Shown here piece by piece: positions 23,572-36,470 of a DNA stretch of 64,000 nt. Position 1 is the stretch's first letter. Each line of letters opens with the position of its first letter. The stretch is taken from assembly GCF_964275005.1 (NCBI RefSeq), contig NC_092705.1:17015385-17079384 (forward strand), in the 5' to 3' direction. The stretch is from Diadema setosum. Taxonomy: Eukaryota; Echinodermata; Echinoidea; Diadematoida; Diadematidae. Made by a program: the position numbers and the translations under genes. Below the pieces are notes generated by a model, which was not told the DNA's origin, made no database searches, and saw nothing but the letters and a program-made list of their open reading frames with translations.

Positions 23572-24384
23572 AAGGTAATTTTAATTGGCTATGATCAACC
23601 TGGTAGGTCAATAAAAAGGTAAACTTTACTCATGAGTGAACACCTTCGTTTTTCTCTTCAAAGGCACAAAAGTACTAATTGCAAAAATTAGCAAGTCGTC
23701 ATTCATGCTTGCTCTTCATAAGTGCTTTTCCATGTAACAATAAAAAAAGACAAATTTAACACAATAATAAACTTAAATTAAGTTGCAAAAATAAAGCTTG
23801 GACCTCTTTGATATCTTTGAAGCCCAAAAAGATTACTAAGGCTAAAATAATGGAGGAAAATGAAGAATCTTCAAAATCCAAATTCAAGAGAAATGAGAGA
23901 GGAAGCAATATAAACAAAAATGGTAGGAATTTGGTTTGATTTCTTAAATTAGAAAAACTGTAAACAATATTGATTCTTGAATTTGTTTCATGAATTCTTA
24001 TATTACTAAATTGAAATAATGAAATAAAGATATTCTGTTCATTTAATAATCTTTGTGCCCTTACTCCCTGTGTCATTTGAAGTTTGAGTTGACAGAAAAT
24101 TATTGGATTTTCTCCCTTAAGTTTCCAACTTTGATTGTGTTTGAGGTTATAAAGAGATAGAACGAAAATCTATTTTTGCTATTTCATTAATGTTTTTAAT
24201 TGTGTTAAACTGGTCTTTTTTTGGACATTGATTTCTTGAAGGGTATTTCCATATGAAAGACATGTCAATTTTTGCAATTTTTTACTTTTGTGCTTTGGAA
24301 GACGAAAACGAATGTGTTCACTCATACATAAAGTTTCCCTTCATATTGACCTATACTAGTCTGATAGCCAATTAAATTGCCCTT
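23572..24384. mobile_element. Long-TIR non-autonomous DNA element (about 810 bp)
   Basis: The first and last 120 bp or so are inverted copies. Left words GGTAATTTTAATTGGCTAT, TAGGTCAATA, GAGTGAACACCTTCG and GCACAAAAGTA recur inverted at 24240-24384 as TACTTTTGTGC, CGAATGTGTTCACTC, TATTGACCTA and ATAGCCAATTAAATTGCC. The outer bases are AAAGG and CCCTT. The interior is AT-rich with no transposase. The superfamily is undetermined. Confidence 0.75.
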
Positions 24385-26902
24385 AATACAGTATATCATA
24401 ATACATTGATTTCCATCAATATCTTCTATGAAAAATATGAACTCGAGAAAATGTTTATTTTTTTATTTTTTATTCTTTTTAATTTTTTTTTTTTGCTGAA
24501 TGTATCGGTAGGTCTGCACTTTACATACACATTATAATACATGACCGTATGTATGCATGAACGCTTATGCAACACTAAAGCAGAATAACACGTTAACGTT
24601 TTCTTTACCAGTAATTAACTCACAATGAAGAACAGTAAGTTTTTCAGTGGTTAGCCCAAGAATTTTTTTAATTTATTTACTCATTTTTTTTTTTATTTTT
24701 TTTTTATTAGCTACAATGTATTTTGCTGTCGGAAATAACTGTATGACCAGGGAACCCCATTGTATAAATGAAGTCAAAGCATGAAATGAACACACTTCAG
24801 TCTAAAATTCCCATTTTAAGCAACTTGTGCTTTATTGATACAGGAACATTTTGCTAAACAGTCCCAGAGGAAGATATTTGACATTGTCAACACACTAGAA
24901 ATCAGCTTTTTAGATGATCCTATCTCTCTAGATTAGTACTCCGTTATACATAAAATATAACACGTGTAAAATAAACATGCATATTCACGTCTGCTCATTT
25001 TATGCACATTACCTCAAAAATAGCACTGCATGTGCACAGTTTTACATACTTCTCAGTATTGTACAACATCCCGTGTACAATCGCGCGAGCAAACTCATGC
25101 GGTGGTGTTCCAAGGACTTCAATTACACTATAGCCTTCACCTTGGCTTTGCACACTTTGTCAAAAAATAAACAAATATATTTCCTGGATATAATTGTGAC
25201 CACTATATGTATCAATTCACACAGTGTCCTGTATTGAATAAACTGTTCATCTTTACCATAAAACTTCGTTGTTACACTTGCTCGTGACAGGCAATGATTG
25301 ACTGCTACCATCGTCAAATGACAACCACATATGCGTATTCGTGCTGCCAAAATCTACATGGCCACAATGAAGAAAACATTACATGTAGGGAGAAATAGAC
25401 ACAGCGAACCTACAACAAAAACTTGATTTTAATGCTTACATACTTCCTGGTGATGCAGCATCTACCATGTATTAAACTTTGCCGAGGCCCAGTTTGTGCT
25501 GAATATCTACATTCGTAGATTTCTTCACATATACACCAAGAATCTGTTACCCAAGGCTACAATGATAACTAGCAAGATTATGTGCACCAAATATGGTGGG
25601 AAACGGAAAGATAATGATAAAATTCACGGCAGGTGTAATGACTAAACATTGGTGTATAGCACAATATTATAGTCAGCACCATAAACTGGAGCGACTAATC
25701 ACCTTTCTTACAGAGAAGGTAACTACCGTTTTTATTGTATAGTTAGTTCCTGCATTCCTTCTGTGGCAGTGTGCAGAAGTACTGTATACGTACCTACAAG
25801 TATGTGCTGGCGCAGGTGCGTGGTTTTAGGGCCTACAAGGGCACATTAACCAGTATACATTCACTAGTATATCAACAAGTCATGAAAGTACAATACTGAC
25901 AGGTACAATATTTTCTGTAGACAAGAAATATTTTGCTCTCATTGTTGTACAGTGCATTCTTTTTTTCTGTTTGCTAAGTGTACAAACATTTGCGATCTAT
26001 ACAATGGGGGGGGGGGGGGGCGGGGGGATAGAACAAAAGAAAGGAATGCAGTGTTTGGCACTAAAAGGTCTGGCGAGAGAAGGAAAAAAAAAAATCAAAT
26101 GTGCTCCCCTTCCTCTTGCTGCTACTCGCTATACATACTTGCTTCTTTTGTCAACCTATTTCCCCCATACAGATACATAGCAGAAACCGAAGACGAGGTA
26201 TGTACATGATAGCTAACCTACACAACACTACCCTGCCTACACCGAAAGATAGTCTGCATTACTTTATCGTCGGGGATACGTTCCGCGGAGACTGCGTCTG
26301 GCTTCATGGAATCTTGAAGAAGAAAAAATGCCATATTGATATAACTCCTCCGAACAGACAGATTTTTCTTCTATACCCTGCCATACGTCTTGCAACAAAA
26401 TGAATACATTGTACCTCGGTACTTGAACAGCCAGCTGAACTACCTCATGGGGACTCGGGAATTACGTCTGTCATGATTTTGCATCTTGTGAGTGTACTTA
26501 GTACATCCATGCACAGATTTTTCAGAAATACTACATAGACTCAAAATGTGTTGCAAATTTATTATAATCATGAAATTAAATCAAAAGGCAATTTATCCTT
26601 AATGTAGGCGTACAACCTAAATACAATAAGCAACCGAGATCGAGTGAACTGTGACTGTAAACTGCTTTTACAATTTGAAACTGGAGGTTGCTGTGTGTGC
26701 GAACGTAACTACAGAAATGATGAGCAAACTAGTAACCCATATCTGGACTTGGCAGTGCATATCCTATATATTGATAGGTCAGGCAAGCCTCGGACAAACC
26801 TTTTTCAGCATGAGGTGTTACTACAGATACATTTTATGAAGTCCATTTGATTGCAGGACACCCTGCACCTATCAGGTATTCAAATACATTGTACTCTGGA
26901 TA

Positions 26903-26936
<34 letters not shown>

Positions 26937-27490
26937 GCCCCTACATGTATTTCCATGAGATGTAAAGGCATCAATGCATTGGTTGTCATACAATTTGGCA
27001 AATCATTTCTAAACAAAACAAGAGTATTTCTTTTTAATTACTCATATACTGCTTTCAATCTTGCTAGTATGTGTAATCACCCCCCCCCCCCCATATTTTC
27101 TTAACTGTGCGAGACAATCGAAACATGTTTTTGTGTATTTTTCCCCTTCTCAGCTAGGGCTCTTGATTTCTTCAAACTGACATAATCACATGACCTTATG
27201 TACAAGAAAATGACTGAAAATGTTATGATGGATTTTGAAATACGAATGTACACCTTTAGCAATATACAAAACATGATTCGCTTTTTGTCAGACACTACAG
27301 AAATGCTTTGAAGTTTCAAGGCAGGTCATCCACTGTGTTTCCATGCACAAGTGTACTAAATTTTGCTCACACACTTTTAAGACACCTGATGACAAAAGAG
27401 CAAGTAAAACCATCTAATGTATTGAAGTTCTCCCATGGAAAATCTACAAATTATCCCCCCCCCAAAAAAAAAAAAAAAAAAAAAATGTCC
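24385..27490. other. Intergenic DNA between the convergent C1q and glycogenin genes
   Basis: No gene was recognised. There are long T runs (24470-24700, 26908-26934), a G run at about 26006-26027 and C runs at about 27080 and 27457. The open frames are short and domainless. Confidence 0.55.
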
Positions 27491-27500
27491 AAAAACAAAT

Positions 27501-28222
27501 AGAAATGTCATAGTGGCGACTGGCATGCCTCTGCCATATTACATTATTTTTCCCCAATAGGTCAGTATACATCTTGACAGTGTGAGACAACATTTTTACA
27601 GGATTGGTAAAAAATTGAAAAAACATGTTTGAAAGTTTGTGCCACAACAACAAATGTGTTGAATATTAATGGAATCCTCAAACCCATTATCATTCGGATG
27701 GCTAAATTGTTTCAGAGGGCAAGAATTCAGGAATTTGAGTGTTTTCACTAGATCTTTGACTGATCCTTGCCCTTTGAGCCCATGGTCAACATCTTTCTTT
27801 GAGTAATCAATAACTGGTAATATCAAATTTTCATGACAATACTTTCAGCTATATTTTAAATAAGAGGAAAATAGTGACATTAAGAATTTTCAACATTATA
27901 ATTTAACTTTTGACCCCATGGTCCAACTGCCTCCTTACACAGTTATTGTGCAGAAATGCATGTACATTGTATATGCACTGAGTAACTTTCAAGGTATGGG
28001 GAAATAGTTTAATTTCAGCATTTTGCAATTTGAAAATGTTTACCTGACCTTTGACTCTTGACCTTTGACCCCATGACCCAAGACTTCCTTCAACACATCA
28101 ATGACAGATGGAAGGATGGATGGACGGACAAACCAAAAACACAATGCCTCTGGCAGCATTTTGGTGATGTATGCATTAATAATGCCTCCAGGTACCACTT
28201 TGTGGCGGAGGCATTAAAAAAA
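27501..28222. mobile_element. Helentron/HINE-like repeat element, copy 1
   Basis: The left end AGAAATGTCATAGTGGCGAC leads into GGCATGCCTCTGCCA. The right end carries the subterminal inverse TGGCGGAGGCATTAAAAA. The centre has ACCTTTGACCCCATG-type repeated words (27778, 27912, 28046). This layout (5' palindromic arm, inverted subterminal motif, internal direct repeats, A-rich tail) matches the known HINE/pearl type of non-autonomous Helentrons; assignment is inferred. The tail abuts the next element directly. Confidence 0.55.
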
Positions 28223-29277
28223 CAAGAGACCCGCGGGTCTAGCGCTCACCTGAGTATCGCAAGTTCACCTTTCACGCAGTCACTGACTAATCTAAACTAT
28301 TCACAGCTCTACTAAAATTTGACCAGGCATTCTCAAGTAGAAGATGAAAATGTCCAATAAGGGCCCAAATTTTTTAAGATTCCTTAATTTGGGGGGATTA
28401 GGGCCCCCTGGGGCCCTCTGGGTGGGGCATGGTGCCCATTTTGATAATTGAGATCCTGACCCCTAGGGATGCTACCTGCCAAGTTTGACGAAAATCCATC
28501 ATGAGATTTTCAGGAAGAAGATGAAAATGTACAATTCAGGCCCCCATTTGGACCTTCCCAACCCCCCCCCCCCCCCAACCCCCAAGAGGGGCACCCCTGG
28601 ATCTGCTTTGAACAAACTTGAAACTACAGTCATTAATGTACTCATAGTATTATCTTAGCTCGATAACTTCTGATTCTAGAGAAGATTTTTAAAGATTCCT
28701 TCATTTTGGGGGGTTTGGGCCCCCCTGGGGGCCCCCTGGATGGGGCATGGTGCCCATTTTAACAGATTGAGATCCTAACCCCCTAGGGATGCTACCTGCC
28801 AAGTTTGGTGAAAATGGGTCATGGGGTTCTCAAGAAGAAGATGAAAATGTACAATTTAGGCCCCATTAGGACCCCTCCCCACCCCCCTCCCCTGGGACCC
28901 AAGGGGGGCACCCCTGATTCTGCCACGAACAAACTTGAAACTACAGTCATCAATGTACTAACTCATAGTATTAACTTAGCTCTATCACTTCTGGTTCTGG
29001 AGAAGAAGATTTTTACAGATTCCTTAATTTTGGGGGGTTCGGGCCTCCCTGGGGGCCCCCTGGGTGGGGCATGGTGCCCATTTTAACAAATTGAGTTCCT
29101 AACCCCCTAGGGATGCTACCTGCCAAGTTTGATGAAAATCGGTCATGGGGTTTTCAAGAAGAAGATGAAAATGTAAAAAATTTTACGCACAACGGACGAC
29201 GGACGACGCACGACGGACGCCGGACGAAGGGCGATCGCAATAGCTCACTTGAGCCTTTGGCTCAGGTGAGCTAAAAA
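28221..29277. mobile_element. HINE-like element, copy 2, with three 320-bp core units
   Basis: It begins AACAAGAGACCCGCGGGTCT (a palindrome) followed by GCGCTCACCTGAG, and ends CTCAGGTGAGCTAAAAAA, preceded by the hairpin GAGCCTTTGGCTC. The core has three direct units of about 320 bp, recognised by GGCATGGTGCCCATTTT near 28426, 28745 and 29069 and by CTAGGGATGCTACCTGCCAA. An array of GACGGACGACG words lies just before the 3' hairpin. No coding capacity. A 1-kb element of this GAGCC...GGCTCAGGTGAGC type is widespread in marine invertebrate genomes. Confidence 0.65.
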
Positions 29278-31882
29278 ATCAATGAGGCAACAAATCAGTA
29301 ATCAGTATTACACCTTTTTTGCCAGATTCCACAAAGAATGACAGAATCAGGAAATGTTGAAAACTTGACAGAACTCTTCATTAGACCTTGTTTTAGGTAA
29401 ATGAGTAATTCTGAATAAAACTATCAAACTAAGATAACTATCTAGAGATTTCACAGAAAACTTGCAAAAAATTATGAGCAACTGCTGGCAAATTAGTGGA
29501 GGTAACTTTCTTATGACACCTCAAAACAATATATCCATCATAAGACCAGCTTGCTCATAACTGTACAACATCCTGCAGGAGTCAGCCATGTCTTATTTTC
29601 CTTAACTGTTGTCAGAAATTACTACAAAAAAAAAAATAAAAAATGAATATACCTTCAGGTCAAAACAGCAGAAATACTACATCAGGTTTTACCCTTTGTG
29701 GAAACAGAAGACTTCAGCACCAGAGTAAGACATTCATTCTGCAGTGTGAGTGAAACGACAATCATCAATATGCACCAAGCTTCTATTAATCATTCACCTG
29801 AAAATTATATGTTGAATTCAAGCCACTCATTTGCAATGTAAACCCACCTCCAGAAAACATGATATACAAACAATGACATTAATCAGTTGCTATAACCTCT
29901 AAATTTCTGTGAGGCTTGAAGATATTGATTTGCTTACCTGAGCTGCCAAACTTATATATTAATGCACAAAAAAGAACATAGTTATTTTGAAGGCAATAAG
30001 ACAGACTTTGGTTCAAAAATTAAAATACTGTTCATTCTTCAAACTAAGAAAGCTAAATCCTTCCAAAAAAAAAAAAAAAAAGTCTCCACATATTGAAAAA
30101 AAACTTCTTGTTTTGTATTAGAACAAACCAAACTAAATATAGCAATGAAGTGGCAGCTCTTACTTCCTGTTAGTTTTCAACTAGCTTCAGTTGGTATAAC
30201 ACCACTCCTGTGCAATCCCCCCAAAACAAAATACATGTAAAACAAAACAAGAGGTGATTCACTCAAAGAACATTTTCAATCATGATTATGTTCAATCATA
30301 AACAAAAATTTCCATGACATACGTCTAGGAGGTTTACGGAAATGACTGGTTTTAATTTCCAGTTTTTAGACACTCTGGCTGTGTTGGGGTCACCCAGCTG
30401 TGATTTGCCATCCCTCCCAAAAAACAAACAGACAAAGAAATAAACAACCAACCACAGATTTATGAACTGCTTTTTGATTCATTACAGAAACTTTTGTTTT
30501 GTACAAAAAAAAAAAAAAAAACCCACACAGATTATTTAACACAGCAATACAGTTTTTTCTTGATTCAATAAGACAAGATCATTGTACACAATCATAATAG
30601 AACTGTTATTGCTTTTTAAAGTTTTGCATTCAAGCTTTAAACTCCTCATTTGTTAAAAACTATAGATGTAAAAATTTAAAACAATTTAATAAAATCAAAC
30701 TAGAATATGCAAAAGCCTTGACACAAAGTTCTTCAGCTGTATAGAAGACTGCAACTTTAAGGAATTATTTACACATCCTATGTAATGAGCTGCAAAAATC
30801 CAGGCAAGAAAGAAATGTTGGTATTAAAATCAATCAGCTATGATTGCAATAACAACTACTCAATACTGGAAGATAAATCAGATAGCACAGGCAGCATCTA
30901 AAAAAGATGAATTTGTTGGCACAGGTATGGTAATTATGACTACTAGTACATGAAAAACTGTGATTTAAAAGAAAAATGGACCTTTTTCACAATATGCTTT
31001 GAATGCACAATGTATCACTATTATGAGCCACCTATCTCAAATGTTGACCTAACAAGGGTCAAAATGAATCTGCAGATCAATGTAAAACATAGATATCACT
31101 GGTGTTACGGTAAAGGGCTCTCTCTATAGATTTTTACACTGATATGGGATCACATCAAAAGGTAAGAGATGAAAACTAGGCTCAAACTTTCCACCATTGA
31201 TAAAGGCATCATGCTAGGTATTACCTCCTGTGGCCACTATGATATTGAATCATCTTTTATACTTCACCAATAGAAATGACAGACATTAACTAGTAACATG
31301 CTTGAGGGAAAAGAAGACACTGAAACAATTTTGTATAAAAAGTAGTGCAAATTTGGTTGAGTACTGCAAAAACAGTGCTTTCCTCAGATTAAGTTACATC
31401 TTTCTCGGTGCAAGGGGAACCAGAAATGAGGTAAATGTGGATGTTTGAGACAAAACTGAGTGGGCCGGTGCATTTTGCACACAAGCCATACAGCCAATTT
31501 GATGAGCATGCATAGTTTTATACAAGCTTTGCGCAATGCAGGTGCAACTAGCATTGACAACAATGGCCAAAAAGAGTACTTGTTTAATACAGGCCAGCAA
31601 CACGTTATCCACCAAACATAAATTATATTGGGATTGATAAACAGGCCAATTTATGGTGAAATTGTCTTGTACATTGTACAACCTGGATTCATATAAGCAC
31701 TAATAACATCATAACTATAAATATTCATGAGTGTGAACCACTGCCCATTGTTCTCTGATCTTTGGATATGATTGTATGTCATTAATTTCCAAGCTATCAG
31801 TCACAGCAGAATAAATAATAATAATAATACCTCTTTTTCAAAATTCCTACTCAAGATTCATTTCAAAACGCATAATTCCAAG
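29278..31882. other. AT-rich intergenic DNA, nothing recognised
   Basis: Poly-A runs occur and there is no recognisable gene, terminal inverted repeat or tandem array. The short frame near 31.4-31.7 kb on the minus strand has no domain signal. Confidence 0.55.
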
Positions 31883-32296
31883 TTAAAGGGATGGTATAGC
31901 ATTGGTTGATGTGAGGATTCAGCTTCTAATTTTTTTGTGAGATACTTAGAAATCACTTTATGAAATTTTAAAGAGCATACAATTTTAACAGGAATTCAAA
32001 GTTTATTTGATGCAAATCAGTTTTGAAATGGTTTATAATTGTGAAAACAAAGTAAAACAAAGCCATCCTAATAACAAATGGGTATTAAAAAAACCCACCT
32101 TTTATTTGGATTGCTTTGTTCTGGATATCTTAGCCATTTCGAAACCAATTTTCAACAAATAAACTTTGAATTCTTCTTAGAATTATATGCTTTTTCATAT
32201 TTCATATTAAGATGTTTTTCATCATCTTAAAAATTATCATACAAAAAGGTTGGAAACCTGAAGCCCCATCTCAACTGAGACTGTACCATCCCTTTA
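31883..32296. mobile_element. Palindromic TTAAAGG MITE, family A copy 1
   Basis: Nearly the whole element is an inverted repeat. The left end TTAAAGGGATGGTATAGCAT matches the inverse of the right end (GACTGTACCATCCCTTTA), followed inside by GTGAGGATTC / GAAGCCCCATCTCAAC and by AGCATACAATTTTAACAGGA / TTCTTAGAATTATATGC. Other copies of the family lie at 48862-49257, 55555-55945 and 58976-59325. Confidence 0.8.
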
Positions 32297-33174
32297 TCAG
32301 GATCCATTCAGTTTGCCTTTTAGTGGAAACCTTCGAGTGGACAGGGAAGTGGGCAGGGAGCTACACTGTATTTCACTTTTCCATGCTACTTTGCCATTTG
32401 CAATGGTAGTCAACAACTCCTTCATGATTTTTATGATCCCAGTTTCAAACATATGCGATACTGCATGCAAAAGTCACACGGATAGAGAAAAAGGCGAGCA
32501 CAAATAAAAAATCTGGGAATGACGATTTATAGTGACATTGTGGACTCAGCATATACCAGCACATGACTGCAATGACGTGTGGATCAACTACATGCTACAT
32601 GTACATGCATTCACTATTTACAGTCACAGCTCACATCTAGTGTCCCAGACAAGTTAGTTCAGTTAGTTACGATATGACACCATTTAATGTTAGTGGAAGT
32701 CTTGCTGAGTTCAATTTGGAGAAGACGTTTGCTCTGTTCTTAACTTACTTCCACCTTCATAGTACAGCACATAATAGCATGCATGAACTTCACTGGAATA
32801 AATAAATAGAACAAAAATGCAAAAAAGCAAAAAAAAAAAAAAAAAAAACACCCTGAAAATCAATGCCATGGTCTCTCGTATGTTGCCACAGGATGGTGCC
32901 ATCAAAGGACATTGTATATGACAAAGATTTTGCTTTGACACTCTGTAGTTGGCTCGCCTCAGGTTGAAGAATGGATTGCTTGAGATAGATTGAAGAACTA
33001 AACAAAAAGCATGCCTATAGTGATGGTGATAATGAGCCAATGAGATATAATTTCGAAAGCCTCTTTTGTGGTAACACCTGTATGAATTTGAATACGGCCG
33101 ATAACGACTCCTTCTTAGACTGTAATGAAGTGGGCGAGGGGTTTGCAAGGAACACATTTTAATGTACGCAATGC

Positions 33175-33429
33175 CTAACTCTCTGCCTCCTTGTTATCTG
33201 CCGATGATGACAAGCTGGTGGAGGGCGAGGCGGCGATGGTGGTATTGGGGTTACTGATGACCTGGTGGATGTGGCTCATGATGCTGTCGAAGCTGTCTGA
33301 GCCCTGGTAGTCGATCTGGCCTCGCTCCCAGGCATGCTGTGAGGCCCTAGGGGAGCCAGAGCTCCAAGGCTGACCATCGGAGCCATCGGACAGCCTCAGT
33401 TCGCCCATGGAGTCAGCCAGGCCAACGCC
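33175..33429 (-). CDS. GYG1: Glycogenin, last coding exon (glycogen-synthase-binding tail)
   Basis: This is the C-terminal 84 residues of glycogenin, ending in TAG. It begins GVGLADSMGELRLSDGSDGQ and carries HAWERGQIDYQGSDSFDSIM, which matches the conserved glycogenin tail [20 protein letters not shown] that binds glycogen synthase. The acceptor on the minus strand is TTTGTTCCCTCAG, ending at 33430, with phase 0 entry. After the conserved motif the protein continues about 33 residues (HQVISNPNTTIAASPSTSLS...), a Ser/Thr-rich extension longer than in human GYG1, which stops shortly after the motif. GYG1 versus GYG2 cannot be told for an invertebrate single-copy gene, so the symbol is by closest function. 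Confidence 0.93.
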   Translation of the reverse strand, partial: GVGLADSMGELRLSDGSDGQPWSSGSPRASQHAWERGQIDYQGSDSFDSIMSHIHQVISNPNTTIAASPSTSLSSSADNKEAES

Positions 33430-33739
33430 CTGAGGGAACAAAGAGAGATGATAGGCAATGACAAATTTTTTGGTTTGATTATAGACTTCCTTCAAGACTG
33501 ATCCATTATTTTCTTTGTTTCCTAGCTTTATGTGCCATGGCCAAATGAATAAAATCTATAGTTTTTTCAGTTCAGGATATAAGCTGAAGCTCCTTGAAAC
33601 AATGGGGGACTAGTCTTAACTTAGGACTACATGTACAATGGAATGCTCACTGAATGGGAGCCCACTGGATGTAGCTTACAAATCTGTCCTGCACAACTTT
33701 GCACAAACATGAACAAGTGTACCATACAATTGGTATAAA

Positions 33740-34135
33740 GACTGGAGAAAAATTTCAATCTGCTAGACTTTTTCCTGACTTGGGGCATACCATGGCAGCA
33801 CACTTTCCAGTAATCTCAAAAGATGTGTTTTTGAATTGAATTGAATCATGTATCCCAAATTTCTTGTGAATTGGTGAAAATTGGAGAAGTGAAAGTGACG
33901 CTTGATCTGCAAGCATTTTACCTTATTTGACACAAGAATGTGCCTATCACCATGGCAATGCACATTTTGCTACTTTTGAAAAAAAAGAATCGGTCTTGTA
34001 AAACTCAAATTGATGTTTGAATATGAGCCAAACTTCTTTTTAAAAAATGCTTGAAAACTGGAGCAGTATTTAAATCTGCAACATTTGCAACAGACTGACT
34101 GCCTGCCTTCATTTGGCAGGGGCATTACAAGTATA
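33740..34135. repeat. Decayed HINE-like repeat (CCATGGCAA core)
   Basis: Two core units with CATACCATGGCAGCACAC (33787) and CACCATGGCAATGCAC (33949), about 160 bp apart, are followed by GACTGACTGCCTGCCTTCAT and TTTGGCAGGGGCATTACA. This mirrors the better-preserved copy at 37719-38536. It lies in the glycogenin intron. Confidence 0.5.
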
Positions 34136-34537
34136 TATACAGAATTAATGCTGAAAAAGGGTTGTTTGAATTCCAGCAGAATACTCCACAATGAAATCAG
34201 AAACAAGGCAGAAGAAAATCAAATAAATATGTGAAAATTTAAATCACCCATGGACCAAAGTATAAACACGTGTAGTACGTTCCATCTTCCATCTTCCATC
34301 TGAAAAAAGTCAGTACAAGTCCACTTTACATAAGTACACAAATGCCTATCACAATTTGATGAGGTTAAATAAAACAACGAATTTTACTGACAGTATATCT
34401 CAGTTCACTTCTCTTGAAAACTATGAACACATGCATAAAATAGTGATAGAGAACCACAAAGCTGGAGAGAAGAGTATCACTCTTCAGCGATCCCTCACCT
34501 TGGAGATGAGGCATGATGCGTTTTCATGTTACAGGAG

Positions 34538-36470
34538 GGCAATTCCACGCCAAAGTGGACATGACATCTAAAATTTCAAATTCATATTTCCCACGCAATT
34601 TTGGTATCAAATGAAAGCTTAAAGTGTGAATTTTATTGATTTGAGTAAAAATGTTTAGTATTATAACATATTCGGGGTCAATTTTTCAATTGTTTAACTA
34701 ACCTTATTAATTTTCAAAAATGCATAAATTATAATACAAATGTAGCATGGCCTGTATTCAATATTTGAGAAATAAATGTTATGAATTGTTATATTTAGAA
34801 CTTAGTAATTATGAAAGAAACAGTTCATTTAATATTTTTACGGTTTCCATGATTTGTAACGCTTCAGTGACTTCCTAAAGGTGACCTTGTATTTTGTCCT
34901 TCCGTTACCACAAAAAGAGGTCTTTTTAATATTTTATGAAAAATAGTAATATAAAAACCATAAAATTTTCAGTGTAAAGCAAGTTTAGGTAGGCCTATAA
35001 CTTGGCACCCATCCATCCACGAAACCCCTCCTCTTTGAATAATTATAAATAAATTAAAAATGTCCTTCCGTTACCGAAGCTGGTAACGGAAGGACAAAGG
35101 TGTGGTAACTGAAGGACTTAGAGTCTGTTTTTAGCTATTTAATATCCCTAAGATGAGAACACAAATGTGTCAGAACCTACTCTAAGTACCCTTGACTAAA
35201 TTCAAATAACAAATGAAGCCACACCTCTTTCCTGAATGCAAGTCGACCCAAAATTGGCTCAATTTTGTAATTTTGTGTACAAACCCTATGGGAAATAGTG
35301 CTCTTTCATAAAACTCATAAAAATCTGATAATTTTTTTTCTTTCGATCACTTTGATTACTTGACTTTCGCTTAACTATGTTTAAAAAGTGGTCTGCAACA
35401 ATTTTCTTTGGAAAAAAACCACTTAAACAACAAAAGGGAAAAAACAAAGAAATACAAAAGAAATTCAAGAAACAATAAAAAATAAAAGAATTGAGATTGA
35501 TTTTGCAATTTTTTATCACTACATTTGTTTAATACCTCAAAATGAAGATCCACACCAAGAAATGTCCATAAATTGCTTCACATTAGTATTCTATGGGCTA
35601 AAATGTAATTTATTGAATAAATTTGCATAATCAATTCATATGATTAGGAATTAGCAGTATTTTGAACAATCTAACTATGGTCTCGTGTAGATTACTCTCC
35701 AGGGTGATGTGTGCAGATTTTAATCATGATTTATTTACGGGGGATTAAGCAAAAGAAAGAAAAAATATCACATTGGACTACAAGGATTAACATTAAAGTT
35801 GGAAATAACATCCTTCACTGTATGCACACGAAGCTCTTTGTCCTTCCGTTACCACACATTTAATGAAAACATTGTGCTGTAATTAAAAAACCAGGTGACA
35901 TGTTTCAAAGTTGAATACATAAAAGTAAAGCTAAAACTATTCGGATCAAACTGTATACCTGCCACATATGAAAAAAATTATTAACCTTAGAGAGGTTTAA
36001 TAAAAACTAACCATAACCCATCTTCCCCATACACTTTACACAGACGATCTGCATGTCCTTCCGTTACCGTCCTTCCGTTACCACACACACATGGACATTA
36101 TGTGGTGTAATTAAAAAATAAATAAACATATTTGAAAGTCAAATATATTCCATTATAGCTAAAACTATGGCAATTAAACTGTATACCAACAAATTAAAAT
36201 AGCTCCATAAACTTCACAGAGTTTTGATAAAAACTAATTTGCCTGAAAACCCATGTCCATTTTGATGTCCTTCCGTTACCGACCTCATTAATATGCATAT
36301 TTCATTACTCTTTAGCAGGTATGACAAAAATTTTGGTGGAAATTATAGTCTTTGGCTCTGGTAATACATCTCTGTAGTTTGAAATGCTGTATCCATCAAA
36401 CTTTTCTTAGAGTACTTTTTTAAACTGTGAAAATTCTGTCTGAATGTCCTTCCGTTACCGTGGAATTGCC
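34538..36470. mobile_element. 1.93-kb non-autonomous element with repeated GTCCTTCCGTTACC
   Basis: The ends are perfect 12-bp inverted repeats, GGCAATTCCACG and CGTGGAATTGCC, flanked by direct CAGGAG at 34532-34537 and 36471-36476. Inside, the 14-mer GTCCTTCCGTTACC occurs exactly at 34896, 35062, 35840, 36055, 36069, 36267 and 36446 on the plus strand and at 35082 on the minus strand, with a one-mismatch inverse at 35104. The 36446 copy runs into the right TIR. No transposase frame is present. Repeated subterminal words usually mark transposase binding; here they extend through the interior. A 6-bp duplication does not fix the superfamily. Confidence 0.8.

Noticed and set aside
28386-29150. 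Three 320-bp repeats considered as a CRISPR-like or satellite array
   Set aside because: The units are long, adjacent without spacers, and lie inside an element with defined ends in a eukaryotic genome.
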